Below, in pieces: positions 1-7,839 of a stretch of DNA of 57,531 nucleotides. Location of the stretch: assembly GCF_900107395.1 (NCBI RefSeq), contig NZ_FNPW01000004.1, positions 445,418 to 502,948 of the forward strand, written 5' to 3'. Positions within the stretch are counted from its first letter, which is position 1. Each line of letters opens with the position of its first letter. The DNA is from Pseudomonas sp. NFIX28. Its GTDB lineage: Bacteria > Pseudomonadota > Gammaproteobacteria > Pseudomonadales > Pseudomonadaceae. The position numbers were made by a program, and so were the translations under genes. The notes below the pieces were generated by a model. The model did no database searches. It was given only the letters and a program-made list of their open reading frames with translations, and was not told where the DNA came from.

Positions 1-311
1 CGCTTTCGCGGGCAAGCCTCGCTCCTACGCTAGCGGGACGTGTTTCAGGTCGAGCGGCGCATAAACCCCGCAAACTCCGCCCACCGCCAACCGCAGCCAT
101 CCCCCCCGTAGGAGCGGGACGTGGTTTTGCGTAAAGCGTGAAACACCGGTCGCCGTTGGCCGCAAGCGGCAAGGCTTGTCCGCCGCGCGCCGCCAGCCTT
201 GCCGCAAACCGGTGTCGAGGCCCGGCCCTGGGTGTCTCCAGGACCTGGCAGCGCGGCGGCATGCAAATTGCTCCCCAGCCCGGGACAGCCCTTACATGCA
301 GGTACCCAATC
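1..311. other. non-coding lead-in with REP fragment
   Basis: No convincing gene is seen here. Bases 5-29 carry the half-palindrome TCGCGGGCAAGCCTCGCTCC of the window's main REP family. A degenerate TAGGAGCGGGACGTG copy lies near 111. The rest precedes the gene at 312, and no clear promoter could be picked out. Confidence 0.6.
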
Positions 312-821
312 ATGTTGGTCAGTGCCCAGAAAACCTCGGCGATCCAGCCCACCCAGCGGTCCGACATGGACCCCAGCACCGCGGCCGCCAGCGCCCTGTA
401 CAGCGGCTTGATGCAGAACGTACAGAATGCGACGACCTTGCAGGCATCCCAGGCCGTGCAACAGGCCGGCAATACGGTCAGCGACAATGTCGCCGCGGCC
501 TTCGCCAAGACGCGCGTGCTGCTGCAAGCCACCCCGCCGACCGCCAGCACCGCGCAGGCGAACAGCGCCACCCAGGGCTCGGCCCTGGACGAGTTCAAGG
601 ACTACATGAGCAAGTCCCCTGAACAGCGCATGCGCGACAGCATCCTCGAAGAGATGGGCATTACCGAGCAAGACCTGAAAAACATGCCGCCGGAGAAACA
701 GCTCGCGGTGGCCCAGGAAATTGCCCAGCGGCTGCAGGACAAGCTGAAGCTCGCACAAGTCGAGAAAGACGCCAACGGCATCGAGAAACAAGTCACCGAC
801 ACGTTCCTCGCGGCGCTTTAA
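312..821 (+). CDS. hypothetical protein, 169 aa
   Basis: Function not recognised. I chose the ATG at 312 because the longer in-frame extension to 138 has REP-like, arginine-rich composition. The first ~100 residues are Ala/Gln/Thr-rich and low in complexity. The C-terminal ~70 residues are charged and helical-looking, with DEFKDYMSKSPEQRMRDSIL followed by EEMGITEQDLKNMPPEKQ and then a Lys/Gln-rich helix. No signal peptide or membrane segment is visible, so a small cytoplasmic helical protein is likely. It stands alone, with the LysR gene facing it. The ribosome-binding site is weak, so the exact start is uncertain. Confidence 0.7.
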   Translation: MLVSAQKTSAIQPTQRSDMDPSTAAASALYSGLMQNVQNATTLQASQAVQQAGNTVSDNVAAAFAKTRVLLQATPPTASTAQANSATQGSALDEFKDYMSKSPEQRMRDSILEEMGITEQDLKNMPPEKQLAVAQEIAQRLQDKLKLAQVEKDANGIEKQVTDTFLAAL

Positions 822-833
822 TCGGCCAGTCGA

Positions 834-862
834 CCCCGGGCTGCTCTCGGCAGCCCCGGTTT
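834..862 (+). terminator. possible weak terminator after the 169-aa gene
   Basis: Bases 836-844 pair with 850-859 with one bulged C, giving a GC-rich stem. Only three T residues follow, so this is a weak candidate for the gene ending at 821. Confidence 0.3.
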
Positions 863-886
863 CATCTGCGCTTTACGCCGACGCAC

Positions 887-1759
887 TCAACCCTGGCCCA
901 GCATATCGAGCAAGGCCCGCAGCGCCGGCGACGGCTCACTGCCCTCGGCCAGCACCAGGGCAAAGGTGCGCTGGATCGGCACGCTCAATGGCAATACGCA
1001 TAGCCCCTGGCGATGTTCCGGCAAGGTCATTTGTGGCACCAGGGTCACTCCCACCTGCTCGCGAACCAGGGTAAAGGCGCTGCTCCACTCCCGCACCTCG
1101 ACTCGCACATCCGCCAGCTGCAGGCCGACGTCCGCGGCCAGGCTGCGGGCGTTGACCGAACAGCCGCCCGTGGCCAGCACAAAGGGTTGGCTCACCAGTT
1201 CCTGCAAGGTCACGCCCTGCTCCTGGCCACGGCGTGCCAGGGCATGCCCCGCCGGCAGCACCGCCACCCAGGCATCGCGCCCCAGCAGGCCGGCACTGCG
1301 CTCGGGCGGCGGGTTGAGCACCACCCCGACATCGATCAAGCGCGCGTCGAGCAAAGCCTCGACCTCGTCGTCGCTGACCTCCAGCGCCACCACCTGGATG
1401 CCCGGATACAACTGCTTGAAGCGCCGTAGCAGCGGCGGCAAGAAAGTCGCCAGCACCATGGGGAAGCTGGCCAGGCGAATGGTGCCGCGCTGAATGTCAC
1501 GGCAGGCGTCCGCCGTGTCACGGATGTTCTGCAACGCCGCGAGCATCGACCGCGCCTGCTCGAGCACTTGCTCGCCGACGGCGGTCGGCAGGGCCTGGCG
1601 GCTCTCCCGGGTGAACAGTTGCACGCCCAGGTTGTCCTCAAGCTGCGCCAGGGCCTGGCTGGCGCCGGATTGGGTCATGCCGACCCGCTCGGCGGCGCGG
1701 GTGATGTTGCCGCTGTCCGCCACGGCCACCAGCAAGCGCCAGTGCATCAGGTTCATCAT
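887..1759 (-). CDS. LysR-family transcriptional regulator
   Basis: This 290-residue protein has the standard LysR layout. A winged helix-turn-helix occupies about residues 5-62 (HWRLLVAVADSGNITRAAER, then MTQSGASQALAQLE), followed by a linker helix and a two-lobed effector domain from about residue 90. The start is preceded by AAGGA, and two adjacent ATG codons (1759 and 1756) are possible. It is transcribed divergently from the glutathione S-transferase gene at 1857, across a gap of about 100 bp, the usual arrangement for a LysR regulator and its target. The ligand cannot be told from sequence. Confidence in the family is very high; the target is inferred. Confidence 0.92.
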   Translation of the reverse strand: MMNLMHWRLLVAVADSGNITRAAERVGMTQSGASQALAQLEDNLGVQLFTRESRQALPTAVGEQVLEQARSMLAALQNIRDTADACRDIQRGTIRLASFPMVLATFLPPLLRRFKQLYPGIQVVALEVSDDEVEALLDARLIDVGVVLNPPPERSAGLLGRDAWVAVLPAGHALARRGQEQGVTLQELVSQPFVLATGGCSVNARSLAADVGLQLADVRVEVREWSSAFTLVREQVGVTLVPQMTLPEHRQGLCVLPLSVPIQRTFALVLAEGSEPSPALRALLDMLGQG

Positions 1760-1856
1760 GCCAGTAGCTGTCCTTATGGAAGTTTTCTGAAAGATTAATT
1801 TTACTGAGAACGGCGCGGACTATGACACTGGCAAACCCTTTTCTGGAGAGCCCCCG
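1760..1856. promoter_or_regulatory. divergent LysR/GST promoter region
   Basis: This AT-rich gap lies between the LysR gene and the divergent GST gene. It contains AT-rich stretches such as GATTAATTTTACTGAG near 1791, and a CTATGAC -10-like box near 1819 for the GST gene. A LysR operator (T-N11-A type) is expected here, but I could not single one out. Confidence 0.4.
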
Positions 1857-2459
1857 ATGAACCTGTATTTCTCGCCCGACGCCTGCTCGCTGGCCCCGCA
1901 CATCGTGCTGCGCGAACTGGCCCTGCCGTTCAAGCTGATCCGGGTCGACAACCGCAACAAAACCACGGCCGACGGCGCCGATTTCCTGGCGATCAACCCC
2001 AAGGGCTATGTGGCGGCGCTGGAGCTGGACGACGGCCAGGTGCTGACCGAAGGCCCGGCGATCCTGCAATACCTGGCCGACCTCAAGCCGCAAGCGGGCC
2101 TGGCGCCAGCCAATGGCAGCTGGCAGCGCTCGAGGTTGCAGGAAATGCTCAACTTCATTTCCAGCGAGGTCCATGGCGGCCTCGGCTGGCTGTTCAACAG
2201 CGAGCTTCCCGTAGCGGCCCAGGCGCTGATTCGGCAAAAGCTGTTCAAGCGCCTGGCGTTGCTGGAGGGCACGCTGCAACAGCAGGAGTACCTGCTGGGC
2301 GAAGCCTTCAGCGTTGCCGACGCCTACCTGTTCACCGTGCTGCGCTGGACCGCCGGCTTCGCGATCGAACTGGAGCAATGGCCGGCGCTGTCACGCCTGC
2401 AGGCGCGAATCGCCCAGCGCCAAGCGGTGCAAGCGGCGCTGGCGGCCGAAGCGCGGTAA
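1857..2459 (+). CDS. glutathione S-transferase
   Basis: A 200-residue cytosolic GST. The N-terminal thioredoxin-like domain (about 1-80) starts MNLYFSPDACSLAPHIVLRE, with the Ser/Cys pair typical of the beta-class GstA family and the glutathione-binding segment around LTEGPAILQYLAD. The all-helical C-terminal domain (about 90-200) includes the N-capping box region VADAYLFTVLRW. Members conjugate glutathione to electrophiles or reduce peroxides. It is divergent from a LysR gene that probably controls it. The start is supported by GGAGAG about 8 nt upstream. The physiological substrate is unknown. Confidence 0.93.
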   Translation: MNLYFSPDACSLAPHIVLRELALPFKLIRVDNRNKTTADGADFLAINPKGYVAALELDDGQVLTEGPAILQYLADLKPQAGLAPANGSWQRSRLQEMLNFISSEVHGGLGWLFNSELPVAAQALIRQKLFKRLALLEGTLQQQEYLLGEAFSVADAYLFTVLRWTAGFAIELEQWPALSRLQARIAQRQAVQAALAAEAR

Positions 2460-2505
2460 TGCGCTGCCCGTCCGGCCCACCCTCGCCGCTCGATTAATCA
2501 GCAAG

Positions 2506-2536
2506 CAAAAACAAGGAAGCCCGCAGGGCGGGCTTC
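2506..2536 (-). terminator. rho-independent terminator of the 38-aa gene
   Basis: A perfect 9-bp stem GAAGCCCGC / GCGGGCTTC (2516-2524 with 2528-2536) is followed on the minus strand by CTTGTTTTT. It lies 9 bp past the stop codon of the small minus-strand gene and may also stop transcripts from the GST gene. Confidence 0.8.
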
Positions 2537-2544
2537 GTAGCGGG

Positions 2545-2661
2545 TCAATGACCGAAAATATTGTGTTCGGCCTTCTTGGCTTTCTTGTCCGCGCGCTTTT
2601 CATCAGCGCTGCGGCTGGGCTTTTTCTTGGCCGTCTTTTTGGCATTCATACCTTTGGACAT
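2545..2661 (-). CDS. 38-residue lysine-rich small protein
   Basis: This very short gene reads MSKGMNAKKTAKKKPSRSAD, followed by 18 further residues ending in NIFGH. Twelve of its 38 residues are lysine and two are arginine, so it is strongly basic and probably disordered until a short C-terminal tail. Support for it being real: a good rho-independent terminator begins 9 bp after its stop, it is isolated between unrelated genes, and its composition is highly biased. Similar short 'KKTAKKKP' proteins are widespread in Pseudomonas as unnamed hypothetical proteins. Nucleic-acid or ribosome binding is a guess from composition only. Confidence 0.75.
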   Translation of the reverse strand: MSKGMNAKKTAKKKPSRSADEKRADKKAKKAEHNIFGH

Positions 2662-2763
2662 GATGCACACTCCACTCGCGAGGGATTCGTTCGTCAGGTA
2701 TACACCTATCCCGCGCGCTCCGTACTTTTATAATTCACCGCCCCGACCCACCTGCGAAACCTC

Positions 2764-3174
2764 ATGCCTGACATCCAATACCTGCTGCTCGCCGACACCC
2801 TGCGACCGCTGCTGAACAAGTTCTATCGCGCCCACAATTCGCCGATGCGCGCCGCCAGCGACGGGCAATCCTGGGTAGCGAAACGGGGAACGATCATCGC
2901 CGGGCTGAACCTTGTGCCTGCGGCCCAGGGGTATTGGCTGACCGGGCTGTTCGTCGACCCGGCCCACCGCGGGCAGGGCGTGGCCGGCCGTTTGGTCGAG
3001 CGGGCACGAAACAGCAACGCAGGCCCGGTCTGGCTGTTTTGCCACCCGGACCTGCAAGGCTTGTATCAACGCATGGGGTTTACCCCGGCCTCGGCCCTGC
3101 CCCAAGGCCTGGCGGACCGGCTGGCCCGCTACCAGCGCAGCAAGCCGCTGGTCGCCATGGGCCACGGCGGCTGA
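2764..3174 (+). CDS. GNAT-family N-acetyltransferase
   Basis: A 136-residue single-domain acetyltransferase. The acetyl-CoA-binding motif A is visible as LFVDPAHRGQGVAGRLVERA (about residues 60-80), preceded by the beta strand GYWLTG and followed by a C-terminal segment with LYQRMGFTPAS, typical of GNAT motif B. It should transfer acetyl from acetyl-CoA to an amine; the acceptor is not predictable. The gene ends 10 bp before the stop of peptide deformylase on the opposite strand, so the two converge. Confidence 0.9.
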   Translation: MPDIQYLLLADTLRPLLNKFYRAHNSPMRAASDGQSWVAKRGTIIAGLNLVPAAQGYWLTGLFVDPAHRGQGVAGRLVERARNSNAGPVWLFCHPDLQGLYQRMGFTPASALPQGLADRLARYQRSKPLVAMGHGG

Positions 3175-3184
3175 TCGAGAAGGC

Positions 3185-3724
3185 TCAATCGTCGGCGTTG
3201 GGATCGAGCTCGGGGAACATCACTTCGGTGAAGCCGAACTTGCTGAAATCGCTGATCCGCGATGGATACAAGCGGCCGATCAGGTGGTCGCATTCATGCT
3301 GCACCACCCGCGCATGGAACCCCGAGGCCAGCCGCACGATGGGCTCGCCCCTGGGGTCGACGCCTTCGTAGCGGATGTGCTGGTAACGCTCGACCGCGCC
3401 ACGCAGCCCCGGCACCGACAGGCAGCCTTCCCAGCCCTCTTCCAGCACCGGGCTCAGGGGCGTGATCAGCGGGTTGATCAGGATGGTCTGCGGCACGGCC
3501 TCGGCTTGCGGATAACGCTCGCTGTGCTCGAAACCGAAGATCACCAGTTGCAGGTCGACACCGATCTGCGGCGCCGCCAGGCCCACGCCGCCGACGCTTT
3601 CCATGGTCTGGAACATGTCGTCGATCAATTGCCACAGCTCGGGGCTGTCGTACATCTCGGGCGGCACCGGCGGTGCGATGCGCAACAGGCGCTCGTCGCC
3701 CATTTTGAGGATTTCACGGATCAT
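3185..3724 (-). CDS. def: peptide deformylase
   Basis: Removes the N-formyl group from nascent proteins at the ribosome exit, using a metal ion. All three family motifs are present: [10 protein letters not shown] (about 46-55), EGCLSVPG with the metal-ligand Cys (about 98-105), and QHECDHLIG with the HExxH metal-binding histidines and catalytic Glu (about 142-150). The length of 179 aa is normal. It is not next to fmt, as the main def gene normally is, so this is probably a second deformylase paralogue. It follows the BrkB-like gene with only 2 bp between them, so the pair is probably cotranscribed. Confidence 0.95.
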   Translation of the reverse strand: MIREILKMGDERLLRIAPPVPPEMYDSPELWQLIDDMFQTMESVGGVGLAAPQIGVDLQLVIFGFEHSERYPQAEAVPQTILINPLITPLSPVLEEGWEGCLSVPGLRGAVERYQHIRYEGVDPRGEPIVRLASGFHARVVQHECDHLIGRLYPSRISDFSKFGFTEVMFPELDPNADD

Positions 3725-3726
3725 GT

Positions 3727-4674
3727 TCAGGCTTCGTCAGTGGTCGGCTTGAGCGAGTGGTCCCGGCCCAGTCCCGATATGTGTTGTTTGGGCTCGTCGT
3801 GCTCGCCGGGCACCCGTTCTCCCGGGTTCTTGCCGTCGGACGACATGTGTTCGATCGCCGCATTCATCTCGGCCCCCAGCAACAGCACCGCCGAGGAAAT
3901 ATAGAAGTACAGCAGCAGGACGATGATCGCGCCGATACTGCCATACATGGCGTTGTAGTTGGCGAAGGTCTTGACGTAGAACGCAAAGCCCAGCGAGGCG
4001 ATGATCCACACCACCACCGCCAGCACCGAGCCGGGGGTGATAAAGCGGAACTCCTGCTTCACGTCGGGCATCACGTAGTAGATCAGCGCCACGGCGACCA
4101 TCATCAAAATCACGATCACCGGCCAGCGCAGGATGGTCCAGACGGTGACGATAAAGTCTTCGAGGCCGACCTGGGAGGCGATCCAGCCCATGACCTGCGG
4201 CCCGAGCACCATCAAGGCCGCGGCCACCAGGAGCATGCCGGCGATGCCGATGGTGTAGAAAATCGACAGCGGAAAACGCTTCCACAGCGGGCGCTTCTCG
4301 ACCACGTCATAGGCGGCGTTCATCGCGCTCATCATCAGGCGCACGCCGGCCGAAGCGGTATACAGGGCAATCACGATACCCACCGACAGCAAACCACCCT
4401 TGGATTGCTGCAACTGGTCGATCACCGGGTTGACCTGCTCCAGCGCCTGGGGTGGCAACACCAGTTCCGATTGCAGGCGCAACCAGGAGAAGAAGTCCGG
4501 CAGGTGCAGGAAACCGATCAAGGCGATCAGGAACAGAATGAAGGGGAACAACGAAAACAGCATCTGATAGGCCAGTGCCGAGGCGTAGGTCGACATTTCA
4601 TCGTTGATGAATTCAGTGACCGTGCGCACCAGCACACGATGCAGGGGCAGGCCTTTCAAATTCGGCAAGAACAT
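3727..4674 (-). CDS. YihY/BrkB-family inner-membrane protein
   Basis: A 315-residue polytopic membrane protein with about six hydrophobic segments. The first (about 37-62, [20 protein letters not shown]) follows the conserved [15 protein letters not shown] entry motif; others lie near 97-115, 140-160, 180-205, 215-240 and 245-270. The C-terminal 40 residues are hydrophilic. Members were once called ribonuclease BN, but that activity belongs to another protein, and the family's transport role remains unsettled. It lies 2 bp upstream of the deformylase gene in the same direction. Confidence 0.9.
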   Translation of the reverse strand: MFLPNLKGLPLHRVLVRTVTEFINDEMSTYASALAYQMLFSLFPFILFLIALIGFLHLPDFFSWLRLQSELVLPPQALEQVNPVIDQLQQSKGGLLSVGIVIALYTASAGVRLMMSAMNAAYDVVEKRPLWKRFPLSIFYTIGIAGMLLVAAALMVLGPQVMGWIASQVGLEDFIVTVWTILRWPVIVILMMVAVALIYYVMPDVKQEFRFITPGSVLAVVVWIIASLGFAFYVKTFANYNAMYGSIGAIIVLLLYFYISSAVLLLGAEMNAAIEHMSSDGKNPGERVPGEHDEPKQHISGLGRDHSLKPTTDEA

Positions 4675-4795
4675 AGCGTCTCCTTTCGCCGCAAGAATTC
4701 AGGGTCGGTGGCGACTCAGGGGCCGTTTTGTACAACAAACTAGCCTAGTTTGGCGATTTTGAACCGTTTCATCGCAATTGGTGCCGTGCCCGGTA

Positions 4796-4823
4796 TTAAA
4801 AACGGCCATCCGCGGATGGCCGT
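4796..4823 (-). terminator. rho-independent terminator of the csbD-like gene
   Basis: A perfect 11-bp inverted repeat at 4802-4812/4813-4823 (ACGGCCATCCG and its complement) is followed on the minus strand by TTTTTAATA. It lies 25 bp past the CsbD-like stop. Confidence 0.85.
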
Positions 4824-4847
4824 CGTATTGCATTGCGAGCCGGCGGA

Positions 4848-5039
4848 TCAGGCTTTGTCGACGGTCTTTTTCACCGCGTCCTTGGCCTTGCCGACAGCTT
4901 GCTGGGCTTCACCTTTCTTCTCCTGAATCTTGCCTTCGGTTTCCAACCGTGTGTTGTCGGTAGCTTTGCCGACGCCTTGCTTGATCGTGCCAATGGCCTC
5001 ATTGGCCAGACCTTTTGCCTTGTCCGCTGTGCTGCCCAT
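4848..5039 (-). CDS. CsbD-like stress protein
   Basis: A 63-residue, highly charged helical protein beginning [20 protein letters not shown] and carrying the CsbD-like repeats GxGKATDN...[16 protein letters not shown]. It is about 30% Lys/Glu/Asp with no aromatic residues, as is typical of CsbD proteins. The family is induced by general stress in several bacteria, but its biochemical role is unknown. An AGGAG sequence sits just upstream of the start. It has its own terminator and is monocistronic. Confidence 0.9.
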   Translation of the reverse strand: MGSTADKAKGLANEAIGTIKQGVGKATDNTRLETEGKIQEKKGEAQQAVGKAKDAVKKTVDKA

Positions 5040-5250
5040 GGTATTTCTCCTTAGAACAATCGAGGGTTTGGGGTCTTACCCAGAGGTTGACTCAAGGCCA
5101 TCGCGCGGAGTTTCAATTATTTTCGGCGAGGCATTTCATCGCCTTATTTGCCCGCCGCACGCAGGTTGCGCTTTATGTTTGGCGGCCAACCCATGAGAAT
5201 GCGCAACGTATTCAGGCTCTGCGCTGAAGATCCAATCCCGTAGGAATGTT

Positions 5251-5628
5251 ATGAAACTCGATAAAAAGCTGGCCATCGCCCGCCGGAACCAGGAACTGGG
5301 TGGCGCGGTGCTGGGCGTCAACAACTGCCACTTCGCGGAATTGAGCCGCAGCCGCAATATCTGGTGGTTCGACCTTCCGGTCAGCCGCCTGGCCGTCGGC
5401 CAGTACGAATGGGTCCACCTGCTGCTGCACACCCCGAGCACCGACCAGTTGCTGCACCTGAAGGTGCCGACCGTGTTCCTGCGGGAAAAGCTCGAAGGCC
5501 TGGTGGTTCGCAACGCCGGCAAGCGCAAGGCGGCGCTGAGCCTGGAGCTGAGCGCCGACAAGGACTCCTTCCTCAAGGATGTACGCCCCGCCGGCACCGG
5601 CGTGAACTTCGCACAGTTCCAGCAGTGA
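5251..5628 (+). CDS. hypothetical protein, 125 aa
   Basis: Function not recognised. The start has a good AGGA site 7 nt upstream. The protein appears soluble and all-in-one, with alternating hydrophobic segments that suggest a mainly beta fold (IWWFDLPVSRLAVGQYEWVH, then LLLHTPSTDQLLHLKVPTVF), rich in Leu, Trp and Arg/Lys. No signal peptide, membrane segment or metal motif is seen. It lies downstream of the fadD genes' terminator region, facing fadD1, and is followed by a family-B inverted repeat and a bidirectional terminator. Confidence 0.8.
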   Translation: MKLDKKLAIARRNQELGGAVLGVNNCHFAELSRSRNIWWFDLPVSRLAVGQYEWVHLLLHTPSTDQLLHLKVPTVFLREKLEGLVVRNAGKRKAALSLELSADKDSFLKDVRPAGTGVNFAQFQQ

Positions 5629-5634
5629 TCCAGC

Positions 5635-5726
5635 TGTAGCCGCTGCCGCAAGCTCCGCAGGACCTGCTGCGCCGGCAAGACAGCGCGCTCTGCGAGGTCG
5701 ATCGCAGCCTTCGGCAGCGGCTACAC
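5635..5726. repeat. family-B inverted REP-like pair
   Basis: CTGTAGCCGCTGCCGCAAGC at the left and GCAGCCTTCGGCAGCGGCTA at the right form a long inverted repeat, one of at least six such copies in the window's intergenic spaces. Confidence 0.8.
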
Positions 5727-5735
5727 AAACACCCA

Positions 5736-5766
5736 AAAAAAAGCCCCGCGGATGCGGGGCTTTTTT
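5736..5766. terminator. bidirectional rho-independent terminator
   Basis: The stem GCCCCGC / GCGGGGC (5743-5749 with 5754-5760) is flanked by eight A on the left and six T on the right, so it can end both the 125-aa gene (plus) and fadD1 (minus). Confidence 0.9.
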
Positions 5767-5778
5767 GTGCCTGGCGCC

Positions 5779-7467
5779 TTACTTCTTCACGCCCAGCTTT
5801 TTCAGCTCTTCGTCACGCAGTTCGCGACGCAGGATCTTGCCCACGTTGGTGGTCGGCAGCGCGTCGCGGAATTCGACAGCCTTGGGCACCTTGTAACCGG
5901 TGACATTGGCGCGCATGTGCTCCATCACCTGTTCCTTGGTCAGGGTCACGCCCGGCTTGGCGACGATGAAAATCTTGATCGACTCGCCCGATTTCTCGTC
6001 CGGCACACCGATCGCCGCGCACTGCAACACGCCTGGCAGGCCCGCCAGCACATCTTCCAGCTCGTTCGGATACACGTTGAAGCCCGAGACCAGAATCATG
6101 TCCTTCTTGCGATCGACGATGCGGATATAGCCATCAGGCTGGATCAGCGCGATATCGCCGGTCTTCAGCCAGCCGTCGCTCATCACCTCGTCGGTGGCGT
6201 CCTGGCGCTGCCAGTAGCCCTTCATGACCTGCGGGCCCTTGACGCAAAGCTCGCCGATCTCGCCCAGCGGCAGCTCGACGCCGGCGTCGTCGATGATGCG
6301 ACACAGGGTCGACGGCACCGGAATGCCGATGGTGCCCATCTGGATGTTCTGGCCCGGGTTGACGGTGGCTACCGGGCTGGTTTCGGTCATGCCGTAACCT
6401 TCGCAGATCGCGCAACCGGTCACGTCCTTCCAACGCTCGGCCGCCGCCAGCTGCAGCGCCATGCCCCCGGACAAGGTGACCTTCAGCGCCGAGAAGTCCA
6501 GCTTGCGGAAGGCTTCGTTGTTGCACAGGGCGACGAACAGCGTGTTGAGACCGACGAAGCCGCTGAACTTCCACTTCGACAGCTCCTTGACCATCGCCGG
6601 CAAGTCGCGCGGGTTGCTGATCAGGATGTTGTGGTTGCCGCTCAGCATCATCGCCATGCAATGAAAGGTGAAGGCATAGATGTGGTACAGCGGCAGCGGA
6701 GTGATCAGGATCTCGCAACCTTCATTGAGGTTGGAGGCCATCAGCGCCCGGCATTGCAGCATGTTCGCCACCAGGTTGCGGTGGGTCAGCATGGCGCCTT
6801 TGGCCACGCCCGTGGTGCCGCCGGTGTATTGCAGCACGGCTACATCGCTGCTGGCCGGACTGGCGTCCTTGACCGGCTGGCCATGGCCTTTGCTCAGTAC
6901 ATCGTTGAATTTGACGGCATTGGGCAGGTGATAGGCCGGCACCATCTTCTTCACGTACTTGATGACGCTGTTGATCAGCAAGCGCTTGAGCGGCGGCAGC
7001 AGGTCCGCCACTTCGGTGACGATCACATGCTTGACGCCAGTCTTGGGCACCACGGCTTCGGCCAGGTGCGCCATGTTGGCCAGGCAGACCAGGGCCTTGG
7101 CGCCGGAGTCGTTGAATTGGTGTTCCATCTCCCGCGCGGTATACAGCGGGTTGGTGTTGACCACGATCAGCCCGGCGCGGATGGCGCCGAATACGGCGAC
7201 CGGGTATTGCAGGACGTTGGGCAGTTGCACGGCGATTCGATCGCCGGGCTGCAAATCGGTATGCTGTTGCAGATACGCGGCAAAAGCTCCGGACAGTTCG
7301 TACAGCTCACCGTAGGTGAGTGTCTTGCCGAGGTTGCTAAAGGCCGGCTTGTTGGCAAAGCGTTGGCAGGACTGCTTCAACACCGCCTGAATATTCGGAT
7401 ACTCGTCTGGATTGATATCGGCAGCAATCCCAGCTGGGTACTTATCCTTCCAAAAGTCTTGGATCAT
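5779..7467 (-). CDS. fadD1: long-chain fatty-acid-CoA ligase FadD1
   Basis: Activates long-chain fatty acids to acyl-CoA through an acyl-adenylate, feeding beta-oxidation, probably at the inner membrane. The 562 residues match E. coli FadD (561). The ATP/AMP loop YTGGTTGVAKGAM is near residue 215, the GYGMTETSPV adenylation motif near 360, and the GWLKTGD / VDRKKDMI fatty-acid signature near 430-460, with the C-terminal catalytic Lys in VGKILRRELR. It is a paralogue of the next gene. The order hydratase-hydrolase-fadD2-fadD1 matches the P. aeruginosa fadD locus, which is why I assigned fadD1 to this copy. A 372-bp spacer with its own candidate operator suggests separate transcription from fadD2. 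Confidence 0.95.
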   Translation of the reverse strand: MIQDFWKDKYPAGIAADINPDEYPNIQAVLKQSCQRFANKPAFSNLGKTLTYGELYELSGAFAAYLQQHTDLQPGDRIAVQLPNVLQYPVAVFGAIRAGLIVVNTNPLYTAREMEHQFNDSGAKALVCLANMAHLAEAVVPKTGVKHVIVTEVADLLPPLKRLLINSVIKYVKKMVPAYHLPNAVKFNDVLSKGHGQPVKDASPASSDVAVLQYTGGTTGVAKGAMLTHRNLVANMLQCRALMASNLNEGCEILITPLPLYHIYAFTFHCMAMMLSGNHNILISNPRDLPAMVKELSKWKFSGFVGLNTLFVALCNNEAFRKLDFSALKVTLSGGMALQLAAAERWKDVTGCAICEGYGMTETSPVATVNPGQNIQMGTIGIPVPSTLCRIIDDAGVELPLGEIGELCVKGPQVMKGYWQRQDATDEVMSDGWLKTGDIALIQPDGYIRIVDRKKDMILVSGFNVYPNELEDVLAGLPGVLQCAAIGVPDEKSGESIKIFIVAKPGVTLTKEQVMEHMRANVTGYKVPKAVEFRDALPTTNVGKILRRELRDEELKKLGVKK

Positions 7468-7839
7468 GGAAGCCCACTCCTCAGCAACGCGAATTCGTCA
7501 GCGCATTTGATGCGATTATTATTGGTGTCTTTTTTGTGGTGAGTCTGGCTGTAATTCAGGCCGAGAAGTCACAAAGCGCGCCGAGAGTAGCAGCTTTGCC
7601 AAAGGCCGCCTAGAGCCAAAATTGGCCCATATAGTCACTTTCTTGACTCAAGAACATCAAATAGTCATTTTTAGAGTAAAAAATCTATAAAGCCGAATAA
7701 GGCTCTGGAACGGGCTTTTGCGCCCTTCAAAAGCATCACGAGCAAGCTTCGTTCCTACAGAAACCCTGGGTTCCGGTAAAAACGAGGCTTGCTCGCGATG
7801 GTCGCGCCATGGCGCATTGCTGTCACATCGGGTTGAACA
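7468..7839. promoter_or_regulatory. fadD1 upstream region with palindrome and REP pair
   Basis: This 372-bp spacer has two parts. Near fadD1 it is AT-rich and holds the 15-bp perfect palindrome TTCTTGACTCAAGAA (7640-7654), bracketed by the direct repeat ATAGTCANTT at 7631 and 7661, exactly 30 bp apart. Near fadD2 it carries a REP pair (7736-7800). The palindrome block is about 170 bp upstream of the fadD1 start and is a plausible operator; no known fatty-acid regulator site (for example the PsrA motif) was recognised. Confidence 0.5.
7736..7800. repeat. REP pair (family A)
   Basis: ATCACGAGCAAGCTTCGTTC and the inverted CGAGGCTTGCTCGCGAT face each other across ~25 bp between fadD2 and fadD1. 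Confidence 0.8.
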
